A stretch of DNA of 6,004 bases, taken from the NCBI GenBank assembly GCA_020434605.1, contig JAGRAL010000038.1:1-6004 (forward strand), in the 5' to 3' direction. Both the position numbers and the translations under genes were made by a program. Shown piece by piece: positions 5,380-6,004 of the stretch (positions are counted from its first letter, which is position 1; every line of letters starts with the position of its first letter). The notes under the pieces were generated by a model. That model was not told the DNA's origin, did no database searches, and saw only the letters and a program-made list of their open reading frames with translations. Source of the DNA: Bdellovibrionales bacterium. Lineage in GTDB: Bacteria; Bdellovibrionota; Bdellovibrionia; Bdellovibrionales; UBA840.

Positions 5380-6004
5380 ATGGATGAAGAACTATTTTCT
5401 AAAATTGAAAGCCAGACACAAAGAGACAAAATTTTTGACGATATCATGCGCCATAATGTCGAGATCCAAATTCAGCTAATGGACAATACCGTACTGTCAG
5501 CTAAATCTTTTAAGAAGTTTAATGATGAATTTATTTTATTTAGAGAGCTCCCCAACCAGCCCACTGAGCAAGACGTTATTATTACCTTTAATCTAGCACC
5601 CGAAAAATACTTTCTGAAAAGTAAGCTAATACAAAAAGATAAAACCTGCATTATCAAACTCACTGCCTACCTTTATAAACTTCAACGCCGTAAAAACTTT
5701 AGGCTCACTCTACCCAAGTTTTGGGACCCTACTTTTGATTGCTTATCTCAAGGAGCAGAACAAATTGGAAAATCTTTTACCATTCATGATCTTAGTAACG
5801 GAGGAATTAGTATTGAATACGCCCCTGGTGAGTTTGAAACTTCAATAGGCTCTCAGATGGAAGGGCTGATCAAAGTAAATAATCGCTTAGACCTATCAGT
5901 AACTGTAGGGGTAAGGCATATTCGAGAAGTAGGAACGAAAGCTTACCCAAAAATTCGTGTGGGTTTAGAGATTATAAACATGACCAAAGAGAGATCGGAA
6001 GAGA
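5380..6004 (+). CDS. YcgR-like PilZ-domain c-di-GMP receptor (3' end beyond window)
   Basis: 208 residues are visible with no stop before the window edge. The PilZ signature is clear: 'QRRKNFRLTLP' (102-112) carries the RxxxR c-di-GMP-binding motif, and 'HDLSNGGISI' (136-145) carries the D/NxSxxG motif. All key residues are present, so binding is likely. The first ~100 residues form a separate beta-rich region (about 27-97) directly before the PilZ motif, the same order as in YcgR, where an N-terminal domain precedes PilZ. YcgR proteins, when loaded with c-di-GMP, bind the flagellar motor and slow or bias it; the divergent location next to flagellin supports a motility role. The ATG at 5380 has a weak GGGG site 5 bases upstream. 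The next ATG (5384) is out of frame. There is no membrane segment or signal peptide. A non-flagellar PilZ effector is possible, since the C-terminus is not seen. Confidence 0.88.
   Translation, partial: MDEELFSKIESQTQRDKIFDDIMRHNVEIQIQLMDNTVLSAKSFKKFNDEFILFRELPNQPTEQDVIITFNLAPEKYFLKSKLIQKDKTCIIKLTAYLYKLQRRKNFRLTLPKFWDPTFDCLSQGAEQIGKSFTIHDLSNGGISIEYAPGEFETSIGSQMEGLIKVNNRLDLSVTVGVRHIREVGTKAYPKIRVGLEIINMTKERSEE

Noticed and set aside
5472..5663. Minus-strand 63-residue open frame
   Set aside because: It lies wholly antisense within the PilZ-protein gene, which has clear family motifs.

Overview
This is a late flagellar locus from an AT-rich Gram-negative bacterium. The flagellin begins MGLRISTNIASINAQ and the cap protein begins MGISFGIGSASGLPPN. 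Together with the low GC content and the gene set, this resembles Bdellovibrio and its relatives (Bdellovibrionota) more than enterics or pseudomonads. That assignment is from memory of family sequences and is moderate at best.

Layout, reading leftward on the minus strand from about 5230: a long structured leader, then fliC (flagellin, 4162-4995), flaG (3639-4001), fliD (filament cap, 2164-3522), fliS (flagellin export chaperone, 1763-2155) and a small helical FliT/FlgN-like protein (1353-1763). After a 142-base gap comes a second minus-strand unit: a TPR protein (272-1210, GTG start), overlapped by the 5' end of a Maf/DUF115-like gene that leaves the window at base 1. On the plus strand, divergent from fliC, a YcgR-like PilZ protein starts at 5380 and runs off the right edge.

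The genes form a coherent system. FliC is the filament subunit, FliS and probably the FliT-like protein chaperone flagellin and cap subunits, FliD caps the growing filament, and FlaG probably affects filament length. The TPR/Maf pair suggests flagellin glycosylation, and the PilZ protein is a candidate c-di-GMP brake on rotation.

The regulatory DNA is the most notable part. A near-consensus sigma-54 site lies before the TPR gene. A sigma-28-like site lies about 200 bases before fliC. Five copies of an 11-bp motif sit between fliC and the PilZ gene, one of them overlapping the sigma-28-like site. The fliC leader is heavily folded. The fliD start region is unusual: a TTG start directly after a hairpin holding the Shine-Dalgarno in its loop, next to a second hairpin with a GGA loop, an arrangement typical of CsrA targets. 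No mobile elements, tRNA, rRNA or CRISPR were seen.
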